NCBI GenBank assembly: GCA_024803745.1 | Contig: JANJXV010000043.1 | Coordinates: forward strand, 4,382,518-4,446,517 | Direction: 5' to 3' | Source: Megascapheus bottae | Lineage: Eukaryota > Chordata > Mammalia > Rodentia > Geomyidae | Length of the DNA stretch: 64,000 nucleotides | In this document: positions 1-10,647 of the stretch, piece after piece | Position numbering within the stretch: position 1 is the stretch's first letter | Layout of the letters: each line of letters begins with the position of its first letter | The notes under the pieces: model-generated | Seen by the model: only the letters and a program-made list of their open reading frames with translations | Databases searched by the model: none | What the model was told of the DNA's origin: nothing | Made by a program: the position numbers and the translations under genes

Positions 1-162
1 AGAGCCTGAGCATTGTCCTTGTGCTTTCTCAAGGCTAGACCTCTACAACCTGAGCCTCAGCATCACTTCCGACTTTTTTCTACGTATGTGGTACTGAAGA
101 ATGAAAGCCGGGTTATGGTGCATGCTAGGCAAGCACTCTACCACTAGACCAAACTCCCGGCC
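1..162 (-). repeat. ID-like dimeric SINE, partial at window edge
   Basis: On the minus strand this reads as the SINE that recurs across the window: a tRNA/ID-like left half ('tgcttgcctagcatgc') and a right half with the 'gtggtagagctctagccttgag' type block, here seen reversed. The oligo-A end is cut by the window start. It abuts the last codons of the V2R seven-TM exon, so the receptor's native stop has been replaced by SINE-derived codons. Confidence 0.85.
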
Positions 163-1066
163 ATACTATGTCTTTTATTTCTGAAGTCATGCAGATAATT
201 GCTATTGGGCTTAAATGTAATGATATAACAATTTCGGGCAAAAATGCAGCCCAAGAGGCCTGCCCCAGAGGCCAAGATGGAGAAGACCTCCACAGCCACC
301 ATCACCTTCTCCTTGGCACTGTGGTAGACAGGCAGGAAGTTGCGCCCCACGCTGCAGAACTCCAGCATGCTGAAGGTCAGGAACTTGGCCTCATTGAAGG
401 TGTCAGGCAGGTTCCTGGCCAGAAAAGCCACCGTGAAGCTGGCCAGGGCCAGGGAGCCCAGGTAGCCCAGGACACAGTAAAATGCAGTGAGGGAGCCCTT
501 GTTTTACAGAATGATGATGTGGCCATGTTCAGAGTGTGCATCTGTGTCCACAAAGGTAGGAGAGCTTCCCAGCCAGAGGCCACACAGACACACCTGGATG
601 AGGGTGCAGATGGGGATGAGGAGCTTAGGAGCCCCAGACACCAGCAGCCCCCTCATCCTTCTCCCTGGACAAGTGGCCTTGAAGGCCAAGACCACAGTCA
701 CCATTTTGGTCAACACTGTGGAGACAGCCACCGTGAACACAACTCCAAATGTGATCTGCTGCAGGATGCAGGTGGCAGTGTTGGGATGGCCAATAAAGAG
801 CAAGGCACAGAGGAAACACAAGATGAGGGAGATGAGTAGGATATAGCTGAGAGCCCGGTTATTGGCCTTGACAATGGCAGTGCCTTGGTGTTTCACAAAT
901 AATCCAAGCACAGCAGCCATGAGCATAGAGAAGCAAAGAGCCATGCAGGCCAGAGCCATGCCCAAGGGATCTCCAAAAGCCAGGAAACTTGCAGCTTTCA
1001 GGAGACACTCATCTCTCTGTGTGTTGGCATACTGGTGATCTGCACACCGCACACACTGCTCCATAT
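162..1066 (-). pseudogene. V2R pseudogene copy 1, exon 6 (seven-TM exon)
   Basis: Encodes the class C GPCR seven-transmembrane domain of a type 2 vomeronasal (pheromone) receptor. The exon opens after an AG acceptor with the end of the cysteine-rich linker (MEQCVRCADHQYANT), then [70 protein letters not shown] and the TM7 stretch [16 protein letters not shown], all typical of the family. One in-frame TAA (504-506) replaces the cysteine of the usual HIII-x-CNKG segment before TM5; the frame is open on both sides (504-1,066 and 162-503). The C-terminus runs into a SINE. Exons 5, 4, 3 and 2 follow upstream on the same strand. The stop and the frameshifts in exons 2 and 3 make it a pseudogene. 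Confidence 0.95.
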
Positions 1067-2032
1067 CTGGAGAGAAGTGTAATCTGCCATTAATCAATAT
1101 TGCAAGCTTCATTTTCTTCAAAGAAATGTGGAAACTATTCATTTAGATATAATCCTGATATATCAGCATTTCCTATCATAAAAGCATTTTAGTTTCTTTT
1201 CTAAACCATAAACACCTCCCATATTGATATTTTTCTTTACTCAGGTTTTTTGTTCAACTTCTTTTTCCTTCATTGACTAATTCTTGAATTGATAATGTGC
1301 CCTTTGGGGCTTCCTATTAACAAGTATTATCTACACATTTTCTCATGTGTTCTCACACATGTACTTTTCTGCTATCCAATGGAAATTTTGCATAATATAG
1401 CTTAGTTGTCCTGACCATATTAATTTTATTCCCTTAACACATATTTGAATTTTACTCATTAAATTTTTTGTCCAATTCAGTGGTGAAGCTGTTGAAACTG
1501 AAAACCTAGTCTTGGACACTCTAAGACATGCTCACTAGTTAAGCTGAATCCATATTTCTGAGCACTTGCTATGTGTCATGAAAGGGTTTCAGCAACAAGA
1601 AATATAGAAGCAAGATTCATGTTTTCTATGTGGATAGAAAGTAACTTTCCATATGAACAATATTCTTATAGGACTTCTGTTTCATGTTATGTTCAGGTTT
1701 ACACATGTCTTTTTCATTATTGATATAAAGGGTTTGTGGAACATAACCTTGTCTGCAATATACTAGAAACTATTACTGAAATAGGTACTTTGGACACATG
1801 ATGTAATGTATTTCAAAAGCCAATGCCACCACTGGACAATATGAACTTTTATCAGAGAGAAGGAAAATGGGTTGTCTAATCATTATGTACAAATTTTCAT
1901 TGATTTGTTAGGATTAAGGAGAATAGAGTGAAATAAACCCACTACCTGATGAATGTAACTGTAACCCCTCTATAAGTTACCCTAACAATAAAGGGAAAAA
2001 ATGAAGAATTTTGCCATAAGTCATGGATTTAC
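1067..2032 (-). other. V2R copy 1 intron 5 (no gene)
   Basis: Intron between exons 6 and 5 of V2R copy 1. Its exon-6-proximal 0.8 kb aligns by eye with 21,460-22,215 next to V2R copy 2, so the paralogy extends beyond the exon. The piece around 1,925-2,000 ('tgtaacccctctataagtta...aataaaggg') resembles the 3' end of an older L1 subfamily also seen at 19,060-19,100. Nothing else is recognisable. Confidence 0.6.
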
Positions 2033-2156
2033 CTGTCTCATTAGCAATCTCATTTTGTGGGCAAGGGGTACAATCAAAGCAACAGGCAACCTTTCCTTCT
2101 TGAGGAGATTTCCTGCATCCAGGACCACAACTATTCCTGCAGACAGAATGAGGAGT
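2033..2156 (-). pseudogene. V2R pseudogene copy 1, exon 5 (cysteine-rich domain)
   Basis: 124-bp exon flanked by an AG acceptor (minus strand ...TTTTTCTCAG) and a GT donor (GTAAAT). It encodes TPHSVCRNSCGPGCRKSPQE, then GKVACCFDCTPCPQNEIANET, the nine-cysteine linker that joins the Venus-flytrap domain to the TM domain in class C receptors. The length equals that of the plus-strand paralogous exon at 15,411-15,534. The reading frame is intact and the split Asp codon joins in phase to exon 6. Confidence 0.93.
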
Positions 2157-2433
2157 CTGAGAAAAATCAGGGATGTGTCAGTAATTGTTCAGACTTACAT
2201 AGATAGCACTCCAAGTATCTAGCATTTGAAAGAATCAGATTAGTAAATATAATGTGTTTGTTGTAGTTGTAGTTGCTGTGGTTAATGTAGCTTAAACTTT
2301 TTAGCTCAAGACTACAACCCTACCCCTGGGCCTGGGCGTTGTCTCTGAGCTCTTCAGCTAATGCTACCTCTCTACCCTTTAGCCAAGCCCCACTTCACGT
2401 TTTCTAGAGGTTAACTGTAGATAAGAGTCTCTG

Positions 2434-2985
2434 TATCTCATATTGTTGCAGTATCCCACTTTGTTATCTGATATATTAAATTTATTGCTATTTGGTTATT
2501 TTAAATTTGATAGGGAAGGGGGGAAACCAAGACAGGGGGTGGGTGGGGGGAGGGAGGGTGATGGGTACCAATACATGTGAAAGGGTATCAATGTATGTGA
2601 ATTAATGCACCTTCTATCTGGCAAATATCATGTAACCCTTTTATTAATGTTTTTTAATTTTTTATTGTAATTAGTGAAAGGGTTACATGATATTTGCCAG
2701 ATAGAAGGTGCATTAATTCACATACATTGATACTCTTTCACATGTCTTGGTACCCATTTCCTTCCCCCCCCCCACACCCCTCACCCGTCTTGGTTTTCCC
2801 CCTTCCCTATCAAATTTCAAATATCCAAATACAAATAAATTCAATATATCAGATAACAAAGTGAGATACTATACCAATATGAGATAACCAAGGGACAGCA
2901 AAGGAGATGAGAGACAACATAGTACATTAAGGGATTATCATCAGGATAATCCCTTTTATTAATTGCAATAAAAAATTTATAAAAA
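2434..2985 (+). mobile_element. L1 3' end (L1-A), itself interrupted
   Basis: Plus-strand L1 3'UTR: 'ttatctgatatatt', the G-rich polypurine block at 2,512-2,565, 'aatgcaccttctatctggcaaat', 'atgtaaccctt' and an A-rich tail near 2,965-2,985. It is 5'-truncated and flanked by an 11-bp target-site duplication. A second L1 3' end lies inside it in the opposite direction. Confidence 0.85.
2649..2950 (-). mobile_element. L1 3' end (L1-B) nested in L1-A
   Basis: The same L1 3'UTR family in reverse, beginning with its T-rich (reversed poly-A) end and running to '...catagtacattaagg'. The 13-mer cccttttattaat is found immediately left (2,636-2,648) and right (2,951-2,963), as expected for a target-site duplication in L1-A's tail. 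With L1-A it forms a near-perfect inverted repeat of about 220 bp per arm. Confidence 0.85.
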
Positions 2986-3250
2986 AAGAGTCTCTGGTCC
3001 TTTTATGCCTTTTATGCCCGAGCTGGCTTGGAACCTTGATCCTCAGATCCCAGCCTCCTGAGTACCTAGGATTACAGTGTGCACCACCGTGCCATGCAGT
3101 ATAATGATTTTATGTAGCTAAGTGCAGTCAGTAAGATAAATTCTATATAGAATACATATCCTGTGATTACCTAGGCTTATGTAATACATCCTTCATTTCT
3201 ATACTGTTGAAATATTGAAGAGTATGGAATCTTTAAAATGTGGAAACTGA

Positions 3251-3458
3251 GGTCTGGGAGTTTCACTGAGTGGTGCAGTGCTTGCCTAGCATGCTCAAAG
3301 TCCTGGATCAACTCCTCCTGTACTACATACATAGAAACAGTCATAAATTGTGCTGTGGCTCAAGTGGTAGAGCTCTAGCCTTGAGAAAGCCCAAGGACCG
3401 TGCTCAGGTCCTGGATTCAAGCCCCAGGACTGGCAAAAAAACAACAAGAACAAAAAAA
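3251..3458 (+). repeat. ID-like dimeric SINE
   Basis: Starts 'gtctgggagttt', has the left-half 'gcttgcctagcatgc' and right-half 'gtggtagagctctagccttgag', and ends in an A-rich tail. The 11-mer gtggaaactga flanks it (3,240-3,250 and 3,459-3,469), a clear target-site duplication. Confidence 0.9.
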
Positions 3459-3469
3459 GTGGAAACTGA

Positions 3470-4161
3470 TGATGAGGAAGTAAGCCCTAGCGCACAACCC
3501 TATGTAATTTTCTAATATTCATGTTACTATCTGTTGTCATTACTCATCTGTGAAGTAGAAAAGAGCAAGGAGGAAGTCCTCCTTATTGTAGCATTGTGAG
3601 AACCCCAGGCACATAGTATCTTCCTCTTAGTTTTCCAGTGGCCATGAAGTTAGCATCTTCTCAAAGCTGCCTTCAATCTTTCCCGTCCCCAAAAGTGCCT
3701 AAGTAGAGAGGTCAACTAAGCATTGAATAAACCTTCCATAGAAGGGAACAAAGTAAACCTTTCAAGCACCTAAAGGGATCTTCAGGTACTTTATCACAGT
3801 GTAGGAAATCTTCTGGAAAGACACAATTTACATTTTATGATGATATTATAATCAATATTTTGAAATATTTAATTTTTATTTATTAGGGCAGTGACCATGA
3901 CATACTATTGCTTTAGATTTCCATGCTACTATTTGAGGCACAAGTCTACTAGTAGATGTTTTTGTTCATAATTGGAGAAAAATGTCTCTCACAAGTGTCC
4001 TTTTAATGTAATCTTAAACCAAGATACTCAGATCTTGGCACTTTGGGTATCTTGGGAGATAGGAGAAAGTTGCTGGGAATCAGCCAGTTATAAATTTAAA
4101 GGAAGACTTCCACTCATATATACATATGCCTGTAAAATCATTATTTTTATTTTCAACCCAC
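3470..4161. other. V2R copy 1 intron 4 sequence, no recognised feature
   Basis: AT-rich intronic sequence between V2R exons 4 and 5. I see no coding segment, RNA gene or clear repeat apart from ordinary low-complexity A/T runs. Confidence 0.5.
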
Positions 4162-4389
4162 CTCTGTAGTTGCTATGGCCCACTGTACCATCGCTTCAGA
4201 TAGAGACAGTTGATTACCATGGAGAGCATATGCAGAAAACATTCCCAGTTTCACCCCACGTTCAAGACCATCTGGAAAATTCCAGATGTTCAGAATGTCA
4301 TACTCTGGCTCCAATTTCCTCGTCTCATCCAAAATCACTTGATCTCCAGCAGGATTGTAAAACTGGATGTTCTTCAGAAAAGGGTGAAG
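4162..4389 (-). pseudogene. V2R pseudogene copy 1, exon 4
   Basis: 228-bp exon (76 codons, all open) with acceptor TTTTAG and donor GTGGGT on the minus strand. It encodes the C-terminal part of the Venus-flytrap ligand-binding lobe: LHPFLKNIQFYNPAGDQV, then EYDILNIWNFP, QLSLSEAMVQWA. This is the standard V2R exon 4 in length and content, lying between exon 5 (lower coordinates) and exon 3. Confidence 0.95.
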
Positions 4390-4879
4390 CTAAAAGAGAT
4401 ACAACATCTTCCAAGGAATTACATTTCAAAATTAAGACAGAAAACCTGAACTAAGAAAGCCTGTTGATTGTCCTTAATTTCTAACTTCAAAATCAAGAAT
4501 AGCTCAAATATCTAATGAAGTCTTCCAAAAGAAAATCTATAGAGAAATAATCTTTTCGAAATCAGGTTACTCAGAAATGGACTACAAGGCATATTCTTCA
4601 AAGACAAACCAATACCAGGTGAATGGCAGTATATAAGACAATTCTGAGTTGCCAATCTACAGCTTGACACAACCACTGCTTTCATGAATGTCTATCAATC
4701 TAGCCTACTAAATTGTTAATACAGCTGAATGAAACTAGTTGCCATAGAAAGTATGTATAATGCTGTTTATCAGGTCATCATTTGATACTACTGCAGAGAC
4801 ATGTAAGGAAAAGCTACATATGCAATTCAAAAACAATAACTATGAAAAGTACAGATTATATTAACTAAAAAAAATTCAG

Positions 4880-5075
4880 AACTTGGGCATTGACAGCTCA
4901 TACCTGTAATCTTAGCTATCCAGGAGGCTGAAATGTCTGTGATACCCTTGTCTGTAGTAAGATACAGAGAAATACTCATAAAAAGTGCTGTGTCTGTAGT
5001 GATAAAATACTAGACTTGAGCCCAAAGAGTTCCAGAGATAGCACTCAGACCCTGGCAAAAAAAAAAACAAAAGCA
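4880..5075 (+). repeat. Second-type SINE, degraded
   Basis: Shows 'tcatacctgtaatcttagctatccaggaggctg', a middle with 'aaaagtgctg', then 'gacttgagcccaaagag' and 'cagaccctggcaaaaaaaaaa'. It is the same composite SINE as at 38,000-38,180 and 42,470-42,790, here lacking part of the middle. It sits in V2R intron 3. Confidence 0.7.
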
Positions 5076-5286
5076 AATTATATAAACATGGAATATATTT
5101 AAATTTTTTACTGGTCATTCTTTTGTATGAGGGATATAATCACATATCTAAAGTACCTCAAAGACATTTAAATAAAATCATTTGGGACTTGGAAAACCAC
5201 TAGAAATATTTAATTTCATAGAGTAAGACACCCTCTAGTAAACGCCTGGGCTAATGATGTGTGCCTTGTAAAATAGAACAAGTTAC

Positions 5287-6069
5287 CTGTGCACCAAAAG
5301 GCACTGTCCCTTTTCTATTTCCAATTATTTGAACTTCTGTTTGATGAAGAATCATCTCATGGAGAGCCTGGGCCATCGCATATGCAGAGTTGTAGATACT
5401 GTGACTCTCTCTAGACATGGTCATGTCAAACATATGCCCAGGCAAAAATTCCAAGGAGGCATCAGGACAATTGTCCCATGTCGCACAGTGAGACTCAGAA
5501 GCTGAGCAATTAAAAGAGAGAAACCACAGCCAAGCAAGAAAAAAGTCCCCTGGGTATTTGGAAGGGTTAGCTGCCTTGACAAAATCTATGAATCCAGAAA
5601 CTTTTGCACGATGGTGTAAAAATATGAAAGGTACATGCAATGAGCCTAGCATGAAATATCTCCTTTTCATGGTTAAATCCCACTGTGAGTTCATGATACA
5701 AACTTTGCCTTTAGCCAAAACTACAGTAAATCTAGTAGTGATTCATGATCACCATATATGATGAGAACGTTTACTGAAGATTTATTGATCTCATTATAAA
5801 TTGCCATCAATTGGAGCATTTGTGACAAGCCTTTGTTGGAGACCAGTAGCTCAAAAGCTACAAAAAGTCTGTACTTGGTCATTTCTTCTTTCAGTTTAGG
5901 AAGAAACCACAAACCATTGTTATCTTGTGAAATCAAAAGCCCCACCCATTTCCAGCTGAAGTGAAGCAGTAAGGAGACCATGGCAGGGGCTATTGATGTG
6001 TCCTTTGGAGCCACCTGATAGAGAGTTGGAATCTTGGTTCACAGCAAGTTCAAAAGAGCCAAAGGTAAA
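5287..6069 (-). pseudogene. V2R pseudogene copy 1, exon 3 (ligand-binding domain, frameshifted)
   Basis: 783-bp exon for most of the Venus-flytrap domain. The minus-strand acceptor is TTTTAG|TTTACC and the donor CAG|GTAACT. Recognisable family segments are TFGSFE, LYQVAPKDTS, MVSLLLHFSWKWVGLL, NVLIIYGD, NPSKYPGDFFLAWLW and IYNSAYAMAQALHEM. At least two frame breaks exist: one soon after TFGSFE, where the spacing is about 8 nt shorter than the family norm, and one near 5,718-5,725, where the frame ending at a TAG after YGDHESLLDLL must shift to reach NSQWDL. Otherwise well conserved, so decay is fairly recent. Confidence 0.93.
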
Positions 6070-7004
6070 CTAAAACAAGAAAATTGGATTCTCCATGAAT
6101 CAGATTACCATCCATCACAATCTCAGTCTTGAAGCCTAATAAGCATGAGTTAACATCGGTGAAAGATGATTGTTTTCAGTTTTTTCAAAAAAATCAAACT
6201 GATCTTTAATAGTTGTACAACAGATCAACTTCATGGTAAAGTGCCTCTTGATGTTTGCACACCGATTCCTCCCATGTTTCTCCACCTCAGCCACTCCCCA
6301 AGTTTCCTAGTTCCATTTTCACATGAGTGTGGGGATTTATGTTGTTGTTCTCAAGCACCTGTTCCTTATATGTCTAAAGGTTTCCCTTAACATCTACCCT
6401 TTCCACACATGCTTCAGCATAGTGGTGTTCAATTTTTATACTATCTATAGATCTGAAAAGGTATTGTTTTTAGCCCTATTTTTTCAACATAATAACATGC
6501 TCATGTGTGTACATGTGAATGTGGGTGTTTGTGTATGTGTGTGAGAGTGCATGCCAGTCTAGGTGCATGAACTCAGGACCTCGTGTACTTTCTTGGCTTT
6601 CTTCCACCCGTCTGATATTTTTATTACTGGAGCCAGATATTCTCTACCTGCTATTTTTCTGATTCATTAGAGAGAACTTTGCTGAGTAGCTAGGACGAGA
6701 GGTAGAATCAACAGTACCCTCCTCAACATATCTTCACATTTGAAAGTCATTTTCCATTCCCTGATTTGTGATGAAGAAAATTAATGATAAGGTTTGAAAC
6801 AACAAATAAACCATTTGCATGACTAATCTTCCATCTGATTTTCCAAACAATGGAAAAACACATATCCCACTCTCCTTCAATACATGCCTGTTGATATCAC
6901 AAAATTTGATAGGCCGTTATAATATTCATTATTTCCTGTCCTTCTAACACCTAAAAGGACATCAAAATTAGACATTTTATATCTGCCCACAATCCATCCC
7001 TCAC
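6070..7004. other. V2R copy 1 intron 2; degraded repeats
   Basis: Between exons 3 and 2. 6,170-6,480 has a C/T-rich composition and words resembling an old antisense L1 3'UTR; 6,495-6,545 is TG-rich; 6,545-6,740 looks like a decayed minus-strand SINE ('gaactcaggacctcgtgtact'). None of these can be assigned with certainty. Confidence 0.35.
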
Positions 7005-7300
7005 CTGTGGAAATCTGTAGACTTCCAGCAATGTTCCAATCTGGGCAGCCATTGATCCCAGTGGTCCTGTAAATGCTGCTACAGACTTGCTGTCTCTTCC
7101 ACAGGAGTAGTTTGGGATTGTGTACTTCCCAAAGAGCCAAATGAAAGGATTTTTAAATGCTTCCCAAACTCCAGTGCAAACATCATAGACATCAAATCCG
7201 AGAGTGAAGTTATGTAAACGATCTCCTTAATAGCAAAAGCTAAGGCCAAAACAAACTGATAGTTCTTGAAGAAAAACATGCATGGTGAACATAGAAAGTG
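7005..7300 (-). pseudogene. V2R pseudogene copy 1, exon 2 (partial, frameshifted)
   Basis: Minus strand encodes FFFKNYQFVLALAFAIKEI followed, after a frame change, by FTLGFDVYDV, NPFIWLFGKYTIPNYSC, SKSVAAFTGP and QIGTLLEVYRFPQ, ending at a CAG|GTGAGG donor. These are hallmark N-terminal Venus-flytrap segments of V2Rs. The spacing between the two parts is about 16 nt shorter than usual, a frameshifting deletion. The upstream end is uncertain: sequence similarity fades near 7,300 and an inverted L1 begins by 7,385. Exon 1 was not found. Confidence 0.88.
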
Positions 7301-7384
7301 AAGAGGAGCATTTCAAAACATTTTGATGATTTGAATACTAGCTTCTTTGCCAATAAAACTATGAAAACATTATTTGTTATTGTA

Positions 7385-8240
7385 GCACTCAGAGCTATGA
7401 ATTTTCCTCTGAGTACTGCCTTTGCCGTGTCCCAAAGGAGCTGGTATTTTGTGTGCTCCTTTTTGTTAAATTTCATAAACTGTTGAATTTCTTTTCTGAT
7501 CTTTTCGATGACCCATTGGTGATTTAACGATGTGTTGTTCAATCTCCATGAGTTACAGGGCTTTCATTATGGAGATGGGTGTTCAGTTCCAATTTGATGC
7601 CTTTTGTGGTCTGAGAGAGTTCAGGGAATAATTTCAGTGTTCCTGAATCTGCCCAGGTTTGTTTTATGCCCTAAAATGTGGTCTATTTTGGAAAATGTTC
7701 CTGTGCTGCTGAAAAAAAACGTATATTGTGTTGTTGATGGGTGGAATAATCTGCAGATGTCTGTTAGATCTAGTTGGTCTGTACAGTTGTTCAATTCTAA
7801 GGTTTCTCTGTTGAGTTTTTGCCTTGTTGATCTGTCTATAGGTGAGAGTGGTGTGTTAAAGTCACCAACAGTATGTTTCGATCTATGCAAAGTTTCAGTG
7901 AAAGTAAATTTTGCTTGATGAAGTTCGGTGCTCCGGGATTCAGTGTGTTGATATTTAGGATGGATATGTCCTCCTGGAGGAAAGATCCCTTTAGTACTAT
8001 GTAGTAACCTTCTTTGTCTTTTCTCACAAATTTTAGTTTGAAGTCTATTTTATCTGATATGAGGATGGCAACTCCAGCCTGTTTATAGGGGCCATTATCT
8101 TGATAGAGTTTATTCTAACTTTCAAAAAATGTTTGTTTTTTTGGGTAAGATGTGTCTCTTGAAGACAGCAGAATGATGGATCATGCTTTTTACTCCAACT
8201 CGATAGTCTATATCATTTAATTGGAGCGTTAAATCCATTG
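7385..8240 (-). mobile_element. L1 no. 1: ORF2 endonuclease-domain remnant (inverted segment)
   Basis: Minus-strand reading gives L1 ORF2 N-terminal pieces: DKIDFK-type text near 8,040, [20 protein letters not shown] (endonuclease GDFN motif), KIDHILGHK and [17 protein letters not shown]. Several stops and frame changes break the frame. L1 similarity ends near 7,385, where V2R-flanking sequence begins. Confidence 0.9.
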
Positions 8241-8332
8241 GTATTGAGAGTCAGGACTGAGAAATATTTATTAGTTCCTGCCATTTTTAAAAGCTTTCAT
8301 TAGGGCCTGTGTCTTGATAGTTCTTGTGGTAC

Positions 8333-9519
8333 TTAGATGTTATGACTTTTAGGTGCCATGTCTTTCTCTGTATTACATTTGTGTTGGTTTTCCATATGTA
8401 GAACATCTTTGAGAATTTTCTGTAATATTGGTTTTGTTGCTACATAGTGTTGCAGTTTTCCCCTGGAATAGAATGTTTTTATTGTTCCCTCAGTTGTGAA
8501 TGAAAGCTTAGCAGGGTACAGTATTCTTGGTTGGTATTTATTTGACTTCAGGGCATGACATACATCCTTCCAATCTCTTCTTGCTTGCATGGTCTCTGCG
8601 GAGAAATCTGGGGTTATTCTGATTGATTTGCCTTTATAGATGATTGTTCTCTTCTCCCTGGCTGCTTGTAGGACCCTATCTTTGGTCTCTATTGATCCAG
8701 TTCAGATTATAATGTGGCGGTGGGATGTCCTTTTCTGGTCTGGTCTGTTTGGGGTTCTAAAAGCTTCTTGTATCTGGATGGGCCTGCCCTTCTAGATATT
8801 TGGGAAGTTCTCTGAGATGATTCCCTGAAGTATATTTCTAATACCATTGACCTCTTTCTCCAGACCCACCTCAATACCAATTAGCCTTAAATTAGGCTTC
8901 CTAATTGTATCTTGGACCTTCTGTAGCGTTGTCTCATATTTCAAGATTTGAATTGACTCATTTTCTGTTCTTTCTCTATAACAACTAAATAATTTTCAAA
9001 CCCGGAAATTCTCTCTTCTGCATTGTCTAACCTGCTATCAAAGCTTTCTACTTTATTCTTCATCTCCCTTGCTTCTAATTGCTCATTTTTGATTCCTTGC
9101 ATCTCTTGTTTTAGATCGTGTATGGATTTCTTTAGCTCCTTGATTTCAATTTGAGTGGTTACCTCCGCAGCTTTATTCTCTTTGGACATTTGTTGGAGTT
9201 CAGTCACCATTTTGTTTGTGGATTTTATGAATTCATCCATTTTTCTTTGAAAAACCTTTATTTAGGCCTCCTTTATGGCTTCCCCTTTTTCACATATCAC
9301 CTGGCTTATGGTTTCCTCTTGTTTAGATATGGCTTCCTCCCTTATCTCTTTCTTTATATTTTCACACTTTTCATTAATGATGTTTATCAATTGCACTTGT
9401 ATACCACTTGGAAGACTCTCCTCTAGATTTGCCACTGACTGCTCCATTGCCTGTTTATGTTGGGATGGAGATACTATTCCTTGATTTGACATTTTTCTTG
9501 AGTTTCTTCTTCTGGCCAT
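8333..9519 (-). mobile_element. L1 no. 1: ORF1 remnant (inverted segment)
   Basis: Minus-strand ORF1 of L1, the RNA-binding chaperone. The N-terminus is at 9,519 (MARRRNSRKMSNQG). A coiled-coil region rich in K/E/Q heptads lies at 8,941-9,500, and the C-terminal domain (WKDVCHALKSNKYQPRILYPAKLSF) ends near 8,350. At least three frame interruptions. Same domain order as ORF1 of L1 no. 2. Confidence 0.9.
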
Positions 9520-9529
9520 TTGAAAATGG

Positions 9530-10647
9530 GGACAAGATTAATACTAAACAAGATTATAATTTTTCAGATATAACCAACCTAGACCTTTTCAGTTGCTGAC
9601 GATAGATGTTCACTCTTTTAGATTGGTAATATCACTCTCTCTTTCTTTTTGTGCACTTACATACAAATCTAATACAACCACAGATTACCGATTTATGACC
9701 AAGACAATAAGCCCCTCAATCCAATCTCTATTGTATTTGCGTCCCTGTGGACCTAGAGTATAATTGAACACCTAGATACATAGCATTGCTCAACAACCAT
9801 CAAATGTAGATCCCTGCATTATTAGAGTTAAGGATGAACAGAGGACCAGAGATAGAAAAATAATATGAAAGATGACAAGGGTGGTAGGATAAGAATAATG
9901 CAGGAGTATAAGATTATTATAGTAGTGAAGAAAGGCTATTGTGTAATGATAACTGACCTAAGGGGATAGACAGGTAGACTATTTTAGTATAAAATTTAGA
10001 TGAACTTAGATAAAACTTATGACAATAAGAAGAGTACTAAGGAGAATATAGAGAATTGAGGGAGGTAGATATTGGAGATTTCAATGATACAAATTTTAAA
10101 AAGAAAAAATAAACAAAACAACAACAAAATAAAAGAAAACAGAACACAAAAAAACAAAAACAAAACAAAACTAAACAAAAAAAACCCAAAACAATCCAAA
10201 AAAAGGGTTTTCTTCAGTTTTGGGGTTTTTTTGGGGGTGGACAGGAAACTTGGGTCTCGACTAAATTCAGGTTCTAAACACTTCACAAAGTCTTTTTCTC
10301 TTGAGATTTGGCTTTGTAGTTTTTGGGATCAGATTGCTTGATTGGTAAAACAAAGCTGAAATATCCGCGGGTGGCTTTGTTTACCAGGCTTCTAGCTGGC
10401 GCAGGGGACGGACATCAGCAGCACTGGGGCCAGATTTCCGACTAAGGGATGTCTTGGAAATCCTTTGCCAGTTAGAAAGATGGCTCTGTCAGAAACACCT
10501 CTCAGGCTCCAATTGCTTTGGCCCGTCTTTGCCAGTAGTCAAGATGGCGCTGCTCTCAGCTGGAGGGGGAGGGGCTCCCCTTCCAATGCCTCCTCGGAGG
10601 TACTCACAAATTGCTGGATTCTCCGGTTTGGTGAAGCTGGCAGGTCC
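9530..10647 (-). mobile_element. L1 no. 1: 5'UTR (inverted segment)
   Basis: Upstream of ORF1 on the minus strand. 10,200-10,647 aligns by eye with the L1 5'UTR copies at 47,700-48,290: shared words 'cgagacccaagtttcct' (reverse), 'caggctcca', 'gtcaagatggcgctg', 'ggtttggtgaagctggcagg'. It is cut at 10,647, about 0.3 kb short of the L1 start seen at 47,215 and 48,620. A-rich 10,090-10,200 lies inside it. Confidence 0.8.

Larger units (their letters stand above)
2286..3095 (-). repeat. Second-type SINE interrupted by an L1 (2,434-2,985)
   Basis: The two halves, 2,286-2,433 and 2,986-3,095, form one minus-strand SINE of the kind also at 60,905-61,170 (landmarks 'cctaccctttagccaag', 'ggttaactgtagataagagtct', 'cctcctgagtacctaggatt'). 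The word aagagtctctg occurs on both sides of the interruption (2,423-2,433 and 2,986-2,996) and is the target-site duplication of the inserted L1. Confidence 0.8.

Noticed and set aside
168..839. Long plus-strand open frame over V2R exon 6 (and its parallel at 20,498-21,295)
   Set aside because: It is the antisense of the conserved seven-TM exon. The composition keeps the opposite frame open in both copies; the translated text is low-complexity His/Gln/Glu-rich and unlike any protein.
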